This document shows, one piece after another, positions 26,416-35,469 of a stretch of 60,898 nucleotides of DNA. This DNA is from an uncultured Eubacteriales bacterium. GTDB lineage: Bacteria > Bacillota > Clostridia > Oscillospirales > Acutalibacteraceae. The translations under genes were made by a program, and so were the position numbers. The notes below the pieces were generated by a model. It made no database searches. It was given only the letters and a program-made list of their open reading frames with translations, and had not been told where the DNA came from. The stretch is from positions 1-60,898 of the forward strand of contig CAKVEP010000010.1 in NCBI GenBank assembly GCA_934729465.1, written 5' to 3'. Every line of letters starts with the position of its first letter. Position 1 is the first letter of the stretch.

Positions 26416-28821
26416 TTGAATAACTCCCTTAGCACCGAAACATTTAAAAATCTACTCATAAAAAAACTCTCTCATAACTTCGGCGTAACTCCCAAAGAGG
26501 CAACTTATCTCCACATTTACAACGCTATGGTTTTAGTTATAAAAGAGATGCTTCTTGAAAAAAGAAAAGAATTTACTGATATTGCATCTGAAAACAAGCA
26601 AAAACAAGTTTATTATCTGTGTATGGAATTTCTGATGGGTCGTTCCTTAAAAAATGCTCTTTTTAACCTCGGGATTGAAAGTACCGCAAAGCAAGCCCTT
26701 TCAGAACTCAGTATAGACATAAACGATATTTACTCAAAGGAAATTGATGCAGGTCTTGGCAATGGAGGTCTCGGAAGACTTGCGGCTTGTTTTCTTGACA
26801 GTCTGGCAACCCAGGGCTACTCCGCTATAGGATACTCCTTAAAATATGAATACGGTATATTTAAGCAAAAGCTAGTTGACGGGTGGCAAACCGAACTTCC
26901 TGATTTCTGGCTGTCTACGGGCGAAATATGGCTCCAACCACACCCAGAAAGAGCCGTTAAAGTACTGTTTAACGGAGAGGTCCGTGAAACATGGACTGAA
27001 AATCACCACAGTATTGAATACGTTAATCCAACCACTGTTTTAGCTATCCCCTATGACCTTTTAGTACCCGGACTTAACGGCAAGGGCGTTAGTAAATTAC
27101 GTTTGTGGGCTTCTAAGTCGAACGAATTTGATATGAGCATATTCAACAGTGGTGACTACATGCGTGCTATGGAAAGAGATGCCATGGCAAAGGTTATTAC
27201 TCGTGTTTTGTATCCTGAAGATAATCACCCCGAAGGAAAAAGTCTAAGAATTACTCAACAATACTTTTTAGTTTCTGCGACTATCCAAGACATTATTTTC
27301 AGACATTTAAGAAATTATGAATCAATAGACTCCCTCCCAGACAAAGTTGCAATTCACTTAAACGACACTCATCCTGTTTTGGCAATCCCTGAAATGATGA
27401 GAGTCTTAATGGACATTTGTGGTTACAATTGGGATGACGCTTGGAACATCGTCAACAGAACAGTCGCTTACACTAATCACACAGTTATGAAAGAGGCTCT
27501 GGAATGTTGGAACCAAGAGCTTATCCGCACTAAGCTTCCAAGAATATATCAGATACTCGAAGAAATAAATCGTAGATTTTGCCAAGATATGCACAATAAA
27601 AACGTGGACGGCTATCAAGTTGGCAGAATGGCTATTATAAACGACGGTTTTGTTAAAATGGCAAACTTAGCTGTTGCGGCAAGTCATTGCGTGAATGGAG
27701 TGTCGGCGCTGCACAGCGACATTATCAAAAATACCGTCTTTAAAGATTTTTACCCCGTTATGCCCGAAAAGTTTAAAAACGTTACTAACGGTATCGCTCA
27801 CAGAAGATGGCTGTGTCAAGCTAACGAGGAGCTTTCCGATTTAATAAAAGAGCTTATTGGGGACAGCTTCATAACAGATGCGGCAAGGTTAAAAGAACTT
27901 GAGGCTTTTAAAGACGATAAAAATGTGTTAGCCCGACTTGAAAAGATAAAGTTTAACAATAAAGAAAGGCTTGCTAAATATATTAAAGAAAATCTAAACA
28001 TAAACATAAACCCGGAATCTATATTTGACGTGCAGGCAAAGCGTCTGCATGAATACAAACGTCAACTGTTAAACGTTTTAAACATAATCTCGGAGTATCA
28101 AATGTTAAGAAATAACCCTACCGCAGAGTTCACTCCTAAAACATACATTTTTGCAGCTAAGGCGGCTCCGGGCTACTATTTCGCAAAAAAAATTATTCAA
28201 TTAATCTATGAGCTTTCGACTGTTATAAACAACGACAAATCAATAAAAGATAAAATAAAAATCGTATTTTTAGAGGATTACAGCGTCAGCCTCGGAGAAA
28301 TATTAATTCCCGCTGCTGAAATAAGTCAGCAGATTTCCCTCGCAGGAACCGAAGCTTCCGGTACAGGCAACATGAAATTTATGATAAACGGCGCCGTGAC
28401 GCTCGGTACTATGGACGGAGCAAATGTTGAAATATTTGATGTTGTTGGCAAAGATAATATAGTAATATTCGGACTCACCGCCGAAGAGGTGGAGAAAATC
28501 AAAAAAGACGGATACAATCCCTTGGTTTACTACAATAACAATTGTATGTTAAAAAATATAGTAGACGAAATAAACCGTGGCTTCGGCAACACAAACTTTA
28601 CAGATATTTCTCACTCTCTCACAAACATAGACCCATTTATGGTTATGGCGGATTTCTCTGACTACAACAAAGCTCATGAAAAAATAACCGATATGTATAA
28701 AGACAAAGAAAATTGGAATAAAATGTCTCTAATCAACATAGCAAATTCCGGAGTCTTCTCTGCCGACAGGGCGATTCGTGACTACGCCGAAAATATTTGG
28801 GGAATTAAACCTATAAATTAA
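26416..28821 (+). CDS. glgP: Glycogen/maltodextrin phosphorylase
   Basis: 801 residues, the usual length. It releases glucose-1-phosphate from alpha-1,4-glucans using phosphate. Seen: N-terminal YYLCMEFLMGRSL, LGNGGLGRLAACFLDSLAT, the VAIHLNDTHPVLAIPEMMR block and the pyridoxal-phosphate lysine region with EASGTGNMKF, where the Lys binds the cofactor. TTG start at 26416 with GGAGGA 7 bp upstream. The 237 bp before it hold no gene and should carry the promoter. It is followed 33 bp later by a GH13 enzyme, forming a starch/glycogen degradation pair. Confidence 0.97.
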   Translation: MNNSLSTETFKNLLIKKLSHNFGVTPKEATYLHIYNAMVLVIKEMLLEKRKEFTDIASENKQKQVYYLCMEFLMGRSLKNALFNLGIESTAKQALSELSIDINDIYSKEIDAGLGNGGLGRLAACFLDSLATQGYSAIGYSLKYEYGIFKQKLVDGWQTELPDFWLSTGEIWLQPHPERAVKVLFNGEVRETWTENHHSIEYVNPTTVLAIPYDLLVPGLNGKGVSKLRLWASKSNEFDMSIFNSGDYMRAMERDAMAKVITRVLYPEDNHPEGKSLRITQQYFLVSATIQDIIFRHLRNYESIDSLPDKVAIHLNDTHPVLAIPEMMRVLMDICGYNWDDAWNIVNRTVAYTNHTVMKEALECWNQELIRTKLPRIYQILEEINRRFCQDMHNKNVDGYQVGRMAIINDGFVKMANLAVAASHCVNGVSALHSDIIKNTVFKDFYPVMPEKFKNVTNGIAHRRWLCQANEELSDLIKELIGDSFITDAARLKELEAFKDDKNVLARLEKIKFNNKERLAKYIKENLNININPESIFDVQAKRLHEYKRQLLNVLNIISEYQMLRNNPTAEFTPKTYIFAAKAAPGYYFAKKIIQLIYELSTVINNDKSIKDKIKIVFLEDYSVSLGEILIPAAEISQQISLAGTEASGTGNMKFMINGAVTLGTMDGANVEIFDVVGKDNIVIFGLTAEEVEKIKKDGYNPLVYYNNNCMLKNIVDEINRGFGNTNFTDISHSLTNIDPFMVMADFSDYNKAHEKITDMYKDKENWNKMSLINIANSGVFSADRAIRDYAENIWGIKPIN

Positions 28822-28854
28822 GCAAAATTTCTTTTAAGAAAGTGTGTCTATAAT

Positions 28855-30678
28855 ATGGTAATATTCAATTCAAGAGACTTAATATACAGAAATCCTTTCG
28901 GCGCAGTTGAAGAGGGAGTTTTTATACATTTTAAAATTATTTTAAAAAGGTCTCTCGGTTGTAGGTATTCAACGCTTAAGGTGTTTCAAGACGAAAGCTC
29001 AGAAGTAGAAAATATTAATATGTATTGGTGCGGAATGTATGGGGATAATCATGAAATGTGGGAATGCGATTATGCTCCTTCAAGAATGGGATTGTACTGG
29101 TACAATTTTGAGATAACAACAAACAGCTTTAAAAAGACAATAGGAAAAAGCGACTCAACCGGCAACGGCGTTCTGGACTGTGATAACAAGTGGCAGCTCA
29201 CGTGTTACAAAAGGGACTTTAAAACTCCGAAATGGATGTATAACGGAGTAATGTATCAAATATTTCCCGATAGATTTTATAATTCCGGAAAACCTAAAAA
29301 TAATGTTCCAAAAGACCGTATTCTCCACGAAAACTGGCTTTCTCCACCAATACACACCCCAAACGATAAGGGAGAGTACCTTAATAACGATTTTTTCAAA
29401 GGTGATATTCAAGGTATCATCGAAAAAATACCTTATTTAAAAAAATTAGGTGTAACCTGCGTTTACCTCAATCCCATTTTCGAATCTCATTCAAATCATA
29501 GATACGACACCGCCGATTACGAAAAAATCGACCCTCTCCTTGGAACAGAAAGTGATTACGATAATCTTTGTAAAGAACTAAGGAAAAACGGTATACACTT
29601 AATTTTAGACGGTGTGTTTAGTCACACGGGTCAAGACAGTAAATATTTTAACAAATTCTCAAGATACGACACCATTGGAGCGTTTAATTCAAAGCAATCC
29701 GACTTCTATGACTGGTACAGCTTCGAGGAATGGCCAAATGTTTATAAATCGTGGTGGGGAATTAATTCTCTGCCCGAAACAAACGAAACCTGTAAATCTT
29801 TTAACGATTTCATCAACGGAGAACACGGTATTATAAGAAAATGGATTAAAAAAGGGGCTAGTGGGTGGCGTTTAGACGTTGCCGACGAATTGCCTGATGA
29901 ATTTTTATACGAGTTACGAAAAGCTGCAAAAAGCGAAAATCCTGAATGTTTTATCTTAGGTGAGGTATGGGAAGACGCCTCAAACAAAATAAGCTACGGT
30001 CACAGACGAAAATTTATTTTGGGAAATCAACTCGACAGCGTTATGAATTATCCCTTTAAAGACGCTATCCTTGATTTTGTTTGTGGGAAAGATAGCTTTC
30101 GTGTTATGGAAACAATACTTAGCGTATTAGAAAATTATCCTCCTCCCGTGATAAAGGTACTTATGAACCCTCTGAGCACCCACGATACTATTCGTGCAAT
30201 CACTCTACTTGCGGGAACCCCTTATATTAATCAAGACAGAAATTTTCAAGCAACCACACGTCTATCAAAAGAGCAATACGATAAAGGAATCATATTAATG
30301 AAATTAGCCTCCGCCATACAATTTACACTTCCGGGAGTTCCGTGTATATACTACGGCGACGAAGCTGGAGTAGAGGGGTATCTCGACCCGTTTAACAGAA
30401 AACCTTTTCCTTGGAATCACGAAAACGAAGAACTAATAAAGTGGCACATTTACCTTGCAAAATTAAGAAAAGACAATGAAAAAGCTTTTTCGGGTAATTT
30501 TTCTCCTCTAAAAATACAAAAAAATTTTATATCATACATATGGCAAAACGAAAAAAGCTCTCTGCTTTGCTTTTTCAACGCAGGAAACGAAGAAGTTAGT
30601 GTTAATTTAAGCGATTTTAATTTCAGCGGCGAAGTTAAAATACAAGCTAAAAGTTGTAAAATTATAGAGAATAGATAA
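28855..30678 (+). CDS. GH13 alpha-amylase-family enzyme (neopullulanase/cyclomaltodextrinase-like)
   Basis: 607 residues without a signal peptide, so intracellular. Residues 1-115 form an N-terminal beta domain like those of neopullulanases. The catalytic barrel shows region I (LDGVFSHTG, about 251-259), region II with the nucleophile Asp341 (GWRLDVADE), region III with acid/base Glu370 (LGEVWED) and region IV STHD (about 437). A C-terminal beta domain closes the protein. It should cut alpha-1,4 and perhaps alpha-1,6 bonds in maltodextrins to feed the phosphorylase made by the gene just before it. Exact specificity cannot be read from sequence. The SD is weak, suggesting coupling to glgP. Confidence 0.88.
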   Translation: MVIFNSRDLIYRNPFGAVEEGVFIHFKIILKRSLGCRYSTLKVFQDESSEVENINMYWCGMYGDNHEMWECDYAPSRMGLYWYNFEITTNSFKKTIGKSDSTGNGVLDCDNKWQLTCYKRDFKTPKWMYNGVMYQIFPDRFYNSGKPKNNVPKDRILHENWLSPPIHTPNDKGEYLNNDFFKGDIQGIIEKIPYLKKLGVTCVYLNPIFESHSNHRYDTADYEKIDPLLGTESDYDNLCKELRKNGIHLILDGVFSHTGQDSKYFNKFSRYDTIGAFNSKQSDFYDWYSFEEWPNVYKSWWGINSLPETNETCKSFNDFINGEHGIIRKWIKKGASGWRLDVADELPDEFLYELRKAAKSENPECFILGEVWEDASNKISYGHRRKFILGNQLDSVMNYPFKDAILDFVCGKDSFRVMETILSVLENYPPPVIKVLMNPLSTHDTIRAITLLAGTPYINQDRNFQATTRLSKEQYDKGIILMKLASAIQFTLPGVPCIYYGDEAGVEGYLDPFNRKPFPWNHENEELIKWHIYLAKLRKDNEKAFSGNFSPLKIQKNFISYIWQNEKSSLLCFFNAGNEEVSVNLSDFNFSGEVKIQAKSCKIIENR

Positions 30679-30717
30679 ATTTTTAAAAATCTAAAATTTG
30701 TTTTTATAAATTTATCT
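30673..30717. terminator. Terminator of the glgP-GH13 unit
   Basis: A 17-bp stem with one mismatch (30673-30689 with 30701-30717), very AT-rich, begins at the GH13 stop codon. Confidence 0.55.
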
Positions 30718-30744
30718 AAACTTAAAATTTTTTCAAAAAAACTC

Positions 30745-30773
30745 TTGACTTCTTTCACTCCTTACATTATAAT
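30745..30773 (+). promoter_or_regulatory. Promoter of 5S rRNA copy 1
   Basis: TTGACT, 17 bp, perfect TATAAT (30768-30773). Confidence 0.85.
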
Positions 30774-30779
30774 AATTTA

Positions 30780-30897
30780 TGTTAGTGTTGATGGTGATGA
30801 GGGTACACCTGTTCCCTTCTCGAACACAGTAGTTAAGCTCATTTACGTCGAAAATACTTGACCGGTGACGGTCCGGAAAGATAGATAGACGCTAACA
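30780..30897 (+). rRNA. rrf: 5S ribosomal RNA, copy 1 (orphan)
   Basis: 118 nt with the 5S hallmarks: terminal stem TGTTAG...CTAACA, the conserved stretch CTTCTCGAACACAGTAGTTAAGCTC, and a loop E/helix V region GACCGGTGACGGTCCGG. No 16S or 23S sequence flanks it; it has its own promoter and terminator, so it is an unlinked 5S gene. Confidence 0.92.
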
Positions 30898-30903
30898 TTT
30901 ATT

Positions 30904-30935
30904 AAGAGTAATCATTAAAATGATTACTCTTTTTT
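30904..30935. terminator. Terminator of 5S copy 1
   Basis: 13-bp perfect stem AAGAGTAATCATT/AATGATTACTCTT followed by a T-run. Confidence 0.88.
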
Positions 30936-30953
30936 GTTGTTGTTTTTATTTTA

Positions 30954-31436
30954 TTATTCGAATTTTTTGGCAAGTTGATTTCCTCCAAAACCTCCTAAAG
31001 CGCCCATTCCAACTACAGTTGCTCCAGCGCCTATAACTCCCCCTACTACTGCTCCGATAGCAGTTTTCAATTTTCTTTCATCTTCGCTACGCTTACGGTT
31101 AGCGTCGTAACTAATTTTTCCTCCCAGTGCACCGAACATCCAAAATGTGTACTTTGATATCAATATACCTAAGGTAGTTCCTGCACCAGCTCCCAATGCC
31201 ATTCCGACATCTCTTGTTGTCTTACTTCCTCCCGAGATTTCTTCTAATTCATCGGGGGTTAATTCTTTGCTAACCTCATGCACTCCTTCTATAATTAGAT
31301 TTATTTCTTCATCAGTGAAGTCTAAACCTGCTTCGTGGAGCATATTTTTTACAGACTCAAAATCTGTTTGCCTTGCTAATTTCTCCATAAATTCCTTGTC
31401 GTTAACTACCTTTTCCAAAACTTTTTCATCTACCAT
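30954..31436 (-). CDS. Nif11-like double-glycine leader protein, copy 1
   Basis: 160 residues. Residues 1-70 look like a Nif11-type leader: an acidic helical region (FMEKLARQTDFESVKNMLHE, AGLDFTDEE) ending in LTPDELEEISGG, the double-glycine site where a C39-peptidase transporter would cut. The core (71-160) is Gly/Ala-rich with two hydrophobic helices holding GxxxG-type motifs and a basic loop (RKRSEDERK) between them. It has no Cys, so thioether modification is not expected; an unmodified pore-forming peptide or exported membrane protein is likelier. No modification enzyme or transporter is in the window. SD AGGAGG sets the start; a promoter lies at 31472-31500. Confidence 0.75.
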   Translation of the reverse strand: MVDEKVLEKVVNDKEFMEKLARQTDFESVKNMLHEAGLDFTDEEINLIIEGVHEVSKELTPDELEEISGGSKTTRDVGMALGAGAGTTLGILISKYTFWMFGALGGKISYDANRKRSEDERKLKTAIGAVVGGVIGAGATVVGMGALGGFGGNQLAKKFE

Positions 31437-31471
31437 TGTTTTATACCTCCTATAATTTAATTTGCAGGAAT

Positions 31472-31500
31472 ATTATAACATTATACATTAGGTTTGTCAA
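31472..31500 (-). promoter_or_regulatory. Promoter of leader gene copy 1
   Basis: Minus-strand TTGACA (31495-31500), 17 bp, TATAAT (31472-31477). Confidence 0.8.
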
Positions 31501-31547
31501 TACATTTTGTGCAAAAAATAAAACTTAAAATTTTTTCAAAAAAACCC

Positions 31548-31576
31548 TTGACTTCTTTCACTCCTTACATTATAAT
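31548..31576 (+). promoter_or_regulatory. Promoter of 5S rRNA copy 2
   Basis: TTGACT (31548-31553), 17 bp, TATAAT (31571-31576), the same as in copy 1. Confidence 0.85.
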
Positions 31577-31582
31577 AATTTA

Positions 31583-31700
31583 TGTTAGTGTTGATGGTGA
31601 TGAGGGTACACCTGTTCCCTTCTCGAACACAGTAGTTAAGCTCATTTACGTCGAAAATACTTGATCGGTGACGGTCCGGAAAGATAGATAGATGCTAACA
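31583..31700 (+). rRNA. rrf: 5S ribosomal RNA, copy 2 (orphan)
   Basis: 118 nt, identical to copy 1 except for two C-to-T changes (GACCGG to GATCGG and GACGCTA to GATGCTA), both tolerated in RNA pairing as G-U. Own promoter and terminator. Confidence 0.92.
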
Positions 31701-31706
31701 TTTATT

Positions 31707-31738
31707 AAGAGTAATCATTAAAATGATTACTCTTTTTT
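31707..31738. terminator. Terminator of 5S copy 2
   Basis: The same 13-bp stem as after copy 1, with a T-run. Confidence 0.88.
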
Positions 31739-31753
31739 GTTGTTCTTATTTTA

Positions 31754-32236
31754 TTATTCAAAAGCTTTGGCAAATTGATTTCCTCCAAAGCCTCCTAAAA
31801 CGCCCATTCCAACTACAGTTGCTCCGGCACTTATAATTCCTCCTACCACCATTCCGACAGTAGCTTTCTCTATCCTTTCAAGTTCGCTACACTTACGGTT
31901 AATGGCATAACTAATTTTTCTGCCCAGTGTACTGCCTAACAAAAATGTGAGCACTGACGCCGGTAAACCTACGGCAGTTCCTATACCGGCTCCTATTGTC
32001 GTTCCGATAACTCTTGTTGTCTTACTTCCTCCAGAGATTTCTTCTAATTCATCGGGGGTTAATTCTTTGCTAACCTCATGCACTCCTTCTATAATTAGAT
32101 TTATTTCTTCATCAGTGAAGTCTAAACCTGCTTCGTGGAGCATATTTTTTACAGACTCAAAATCTGTTTGCCTTGCTAATTTCTCCATAAATTCCTTGTC
32201 GTTAACTACCTTTTCCAAAACTTTTTCATCTACCAT
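31754..32236 (-). CDS. Nif11-like double-glycine leader protein, copy 2
   Basis: 160 residues. The first 75 residues, through the ISGG cleavage site, are identical to copy 1. The core then diverges: it keeps two hydrophobic Gly-rich helices and a basic middle loop (NRKCSELER) but has many substitutions and one Cys. Conserved leader with fast-changing core is the usual sign of an exported peptide under diversifying selection. Same SD, and a promoter at 32270-32298. Confidence 0.75.
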   Translation of the reverse strand: MVDEKVLEKVVNDKEFMEKLARQTDFESVKNMLHEAGLDFTDEEINLIIEGVHEVSKELTPDELEEISGGSKTTRVIGTTIGAGIGTAVGLPASVLTFLLGSTLGRKISYAINRKCSELERIEKATVGMVVGGIISAGATVVGMGVLGGFGGNQFAKAFE

Positions 32237-32269
32237 TTTTATACCTCCTACAATTCAATTTATAGGAGT

Positions 32270-32298
32270 ATTATAACATTATACATTTCATTTGTCAA
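32270..32298 (-). promoter_or_regulatory. Promoter of leader gene copy 2
   Basis: Minus-strand TTGACA (32293-32298), 17 bp, TATAAT (32270-32275). Confidence 0.8.
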
Positions 32299-32396
32299 TA
32301 TATTTTGTACAAAATTGTATAAATTTACTACCGTTTATCAAAAATAATTAATATCAGTAACTATTTTCTTTCAAAAAACCTTATAAAACAAACATA

Positions 32397-32429
32397 ACCA
32401 CCTATTTGAATTATCCCAAATAGGTGGTT
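32397..32429. terminator. Terminator downstream of the amber-interrupted small gene
   Basis: 12-bp stem ACCACCTATTTG/CAAATAGGTGGT with an 8-base loop, T-run on the plus strand and A-rich flank for the minus strand. Confidence 0.8.
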
Positions 32430-32440
32430 TTACTATTTTT

Positions 32441-32656
32441 TTAATCCTGTTTTTTATTCTTAAACATATTAATCATAAATCGCATATATTCCGTTCCTAC
32501 GGAAATACCAATTCCTGTTGCTAAACCTGCGTCTATATTCTAAGCGCCTATTAAGTGAGCTACTTTAAAAAGTGCCAACCCAAGAGCAATTCCGCCAATT
32601 ACTTTTAGCAATATTTCCGGAATGTAACTAATAAACTTGATTAACGATTTTATCAT
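32441..32656 (-). pseudogene. Small glycine-rich membrane protein interrupted by an in-frame TAG
   Basis: Reading left from ATG 32656, an ORF of 38 codons (MIKSLIKFISYIPEILLK..., one hydrophobic Gly-rich segment) ends at TAG 32542-32540. The same frame continues 32 more codons with sensible composition (second Gly-rich segment DAGLATGIGISVG, basic end NKKQD) to TAA at 32441, right before a terminator. The simplest reading is a 70-residue two-helix protein broken by one nonsense mutation. A functional 38-residue peptide is the alternative. A GAAGTGA SD-like stretch precedes the ATG. Confidence 0.55.
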
Positions 32657-32686
32657 GTCGGTCACTTCTTTTATAAATTAGTGTGA

Positions 32687-34162
32687 TTATCTTGTCATAA
32701 AAGAATAGTTAGGAGCTTCTTTAGTGATTTGTATGTCGTGAGGGTGACTTTCTTTTAAACCTGCGCCTGTAATCTTAACAAACCTTGCTTTAGAATGGAG
32801 TTCCTCCACGTCCTTACAGCCCACATAACCCATTCCGGCACGAAGTCCGCCGAGCATTTGATATATGGTGTCTGAAAGCATACCCTTATACGCTACTCTT
32901 CCTTCAACGCCTTCCGGAACAAGCTTCTTGTTGTTACTTTGGAAATATCTGTCTGCACTTCCTCTTCCCATAGCTCCAAGACTTCCCATTCCTCTATATG
33001 TTTTAAATTGACGTCCTTGATAAATTTCGTTTTCTCCCGGAGATTCCTCACATCCGGCAACAAGCGAACCTATCATAACAACGTCTGCTCCGGCGGCAAG
33101 AGCTTTAACAATGTCTCCTGAATATTTTATTCCGCCGTCAGCTATAACCTTAACTCCATATTTTTCTGCCAGCTTAGCAACATCATAAATAGCCGTAATT
33201 TGAGGAACACCTATTCCCGCAATAATTCTTGTTGTACATATAGAACCTGGTCCGATTCCAACCTTTATACAGTCCGCTCCGGCTTTAATCAAAGCTTCAG
33301 CAGCCTCTGCTGTTGCCACGTTTCCCGCTATAAGCTGAACATCTGGAAATGCCTCTTTAACTCTTCTAACGGAGTTAATTACGTTTATATTGTGTCCGTG
33401 AGCCGAGTCTAAAACCAAAACGTCAACATGTGCATCAACCAAAGCCTTAACTCTGTCTAAAACGTCAGGCGTTGCTCCGATTGCGGCTCCGCATAGAAGT
33501 CTTCCTTTTTCGTCCCTTGAAGAATTAGGATACTGCATACTCTTTTCTATATCCTTTATCGTTATTAAACCTTTTAAATCTCCTTGACTGTCGATAAGAG
33601 GAAGCTTCTCCACTTTATGTTTACGTAAAATTTCCTTAGCTTCCGCCATAGAAGTACCAACAGGAGCAGTTATAAGGTTATCTTTTGTCATAACATCGCA
33701 TATTTTTTGAGAATAATCTTTAACTTGCATAAATCTTAAATCACGGTTTGTTATAATACCAACGAGTTTCTTGCCGTCGCATACCGGTACACCGGATATT
33801 TTATATTTATTCATTAAAGAGTCAGCCTCAGCTAAAGTGTTGTTGGGAGATAAATATATAGGATTAGAGATTACTCCGTTTTCAGACCTTTTTACTTTAT
33901 CAACCTCTTCGGTCTGCTGTTCTATAGACATATTTTTATGTATAATTCCAATACCGCCTTCTCTTGCCATAGCAATCGCCATCTTAGCCTCTGTTACGGT
34001 ATCCATAGCAGCAGTCATAATAGGGGTGTTTAAACTAATCTTTTTAGTAAGATTAGTTTTAACATCAACCATTCTCGGTTCAACATTAGATTCCCCGGGG
34101 ATTAATAAAACATCATCAAAGGTTAATCCTTCTTTTCCGAATTTATCATTAACATTTAGCAT
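32687..34162 (-). CDS. guaB: IMP dehydrogenase
   Basis: 491 residues. It oxidises IMP to XMP with NAD+, the committed step to GMP. The (beta/alpha)8 barrel is split by two CBS domains (about residues 95-205). Seen: LTFDDVLLIPGES at the start, the catalytic Cys loop GIGPGSICTTR, and the flap region YRGMGSLGAM with GRGSADRYF. SD AAGGAGAG precedes the ATG. Confidence 0.97.
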   Translation of the reverse strand: MLNVNDKFGKEGLTFDDVLLIPGESNVEPRMVDVKTNLTKKISLNTPIMTAAMDTVTEAKMAIAMAREGGIGIIHKNMSIEQQTEEVDKVKRSENGVISNPIYLSPNNTLAEADSLMNKYKISGVPVCDGKKLVGIITNRDLRFMQVKDYSQKICDVMTKDNLITAPVGTSMAEAKEILRKHKVEKLPLIDSQGDLKGLITIKDIEKSMQYPNSSRDEKGRLLCGAAIGATPDVLDRVKALVDAHVDVLVLDSAHGHNINVINSVRRVKEAFPDVQLIAGNVATAEAAEALIKAGADCIKVGIGPGSICTTRIIAGIGVPQITAIYDVAKLAEKYGVKVIADGGIKYSGDIVKALAAGADVVMIGSLVAGCEESPGENEIYQGRQFKTYRGMGSLGAMGRGSADRYFQSNNKKLVPEGVEGRVAYKGMLSDTIYQMLGGLRAGMGYVGCKDVEELHSKARFVKITGAGLKESHPHDIQITKEAPNYSFMTR

Positions 34163-34190
34163 TCAAAAAACCTCTCCTTTTAAAATTCTT

Positions 34191-35465
34191 TTATTTTGTT
34201 ATTTCTGTTGTGCCCATATATTTTTGCAAAACATCTGGTATTTTTACGCTTCCGTCTGCCATTTGGTAGTTTTCGAGTATAGCAGCGAACGTTCTGCCCA
34301 CAGCTAACCCTGAACCGTTTAATGTGTGAACTAATTTTGCCTTACTCTTAACTTCGTCTTTGTACCTTATAGACATTCTTCTTGCCTGATAATCCTCAAA
34401 GTTTGAGCAAGAAGATATTTCGACATACCTGTTATAAGACGGCATCCATACTTCTATATCATAAGTTTTAGCTGAGCAGAATCCTAAGTCGCCTGTCGAC
34501 AAAGCAACAACTCTGTAAGGCAAGCCAAGGAGTTGTAGTATTTTTTCGGCGTCATTGGTTAAAGATTCAAGCTCATTATAGGAATCCTCAGGCTTACATA
34601 ATTTAACAAGCTCAACTTTGTTAAATTGGTGCTGTCTTATAAGACCCCTTGTATCACGCCCTGCCGAGCCCGCTTCAGACCTAAAACATGCTGAATAAGC
34701 ACAGTATTTTATAGGCAAATCATCGCCTTGGAGTATTTCATCACGGTGATAGTTTGTTACAGGTACTTCCGCTGTTGGAATTAAATAATAGTTAGTATTT
34801 TCAAGCTTAAACTCATCTTCCATAAACTTCGGGAATTGACCCGTTCCATACAAAGAATCACTATTTGCTATATATGGTGGTAAAAGTTCTTTATATCCGT
34901 TCTGACAGTGTGTATCCAAAAAGAAGCTTATTATAGCCCTTTCAAGTCTTGCTCCCAAGCCTTTGTAAAAATGGAATCTCGCCCCCGTCACTTTCGCTGC
35001 TCTTTCAGCGTCGAGGATATCCAAATCTTTTCCTATATCCCAGTGAGCCTTTGGTTCAAAATCAAATTTTGTTGGGGTTCCCCATTTTCTTATTTCCAAA
35101 TTTTCTGTGTCGTCTTTCCCTTTTGGAACACTTTCGTTTGGAACATTAGGTATTGATAGTAACATTTCAAGTTGCTTTTTTTCAAGCATATTTATGTCTG
35201 TATTATAACCGGATATTTTGTCTGATAATTCCTTCATTTCCCTCATTATTTCAGACACATCGCTACCCGACTTCTTTAATTTAGGAATTTCTTTACTAAC
35301 AGTGTTTTGCTTTGCTTTCATTTTCTCAACCGTACTTATAAGACCTCTTCTTCTTTCATCGGTGTATAAAAGTTTGTCGATAAAAGTGTCTAAATCGCCG
35401 TTCCTACTTTTCACTGCTTCTTTTACCTTTTCAGGATTTTCCCTAACAAATTTAATATCTAACAT
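34191..35465 (-). CDS. serS: Seryl-tRNA synthetase
   Basis: 424 residues, normal length. It charges tRNA-Ser and tRNA-Sec. The N-terminal coiled-coil arm (about 30-100) reaches the tRNA variable loop. Class II motifs: motif 2 region CFRSEAGSAGRDTRGLIRQHQFNKVELVK and motif 3 NGSGLAVGRTFAAILENYQ. SD AAGGAGA gives the ATG. It lies 28 bp upstream of guaB, likely in the same unit. Confidence 0.97.
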   Translation of the reverse strand: MLDIKFVRENPEKVKEAVKSRNGDLDTFIDKLLYTDERRRGLISTVEKMKAKQNTVSKEIPKLKKSGSDVSEIMREMKELSDKISGYNTDINMLEKKQLEMLLSIPNVPNESVPKGKDDTENLEIRKWGTPTKFDFEPKAHWDIGKDLDILDAERAAKVTGARFHFYKGLGARLERAIISFFLDTHCQNGYKELLPPYIANSDSLYGTGQFPKFMEDEFKLENTNYYLIPTAEVPVTNYHRDEILQGDDLPIKYCAYSACFRSEAGSAGRDTRGLIRQHQFNKVELVKLCKPEDSYNELESLTNDAEKILQLLGLPYRVVALSTGDLGFCSAKTYDIEVWMPSYNRYVEISSCSNFEDYQARRMSIRYKDEVKSKAKLVHTLNGSGLAVGRTFAAILENYQMADGSVKIPDVLQKYMGTTEITK

Positions 35466-35469
35466 AAAA

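Larger units (their letters stand above)
30721..32310. repeat. Tandem duplication (two ~803-bp units): 5S rRNA plus Nif11-leader gene
   Basis: Unit 1 (about 30721-31523) and unit 2 (about 31524-32310) match in order and largely in sequence. Each has a promoter, a 5S rRNA gene, a terminator, a leftward leader-peptide gene and that gene's promoter. The 5S copies differ at two positions and the leader halves of the proteins are identical, while the core halves differ strongly. Confidence 0.85.

Noticed and set aside
30780..31700. A complete rRNA operon
   Set aside because: Only 5S sequence is present; each copy has its own promoter and terminator, and the flanks are protein genes.
32441..32656. 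Amber codon recoding (pyrrolysine or suppressor)
   Set aside because: No UAG-decoding evidence is in the window and a simple nonsense mutation explains the data.
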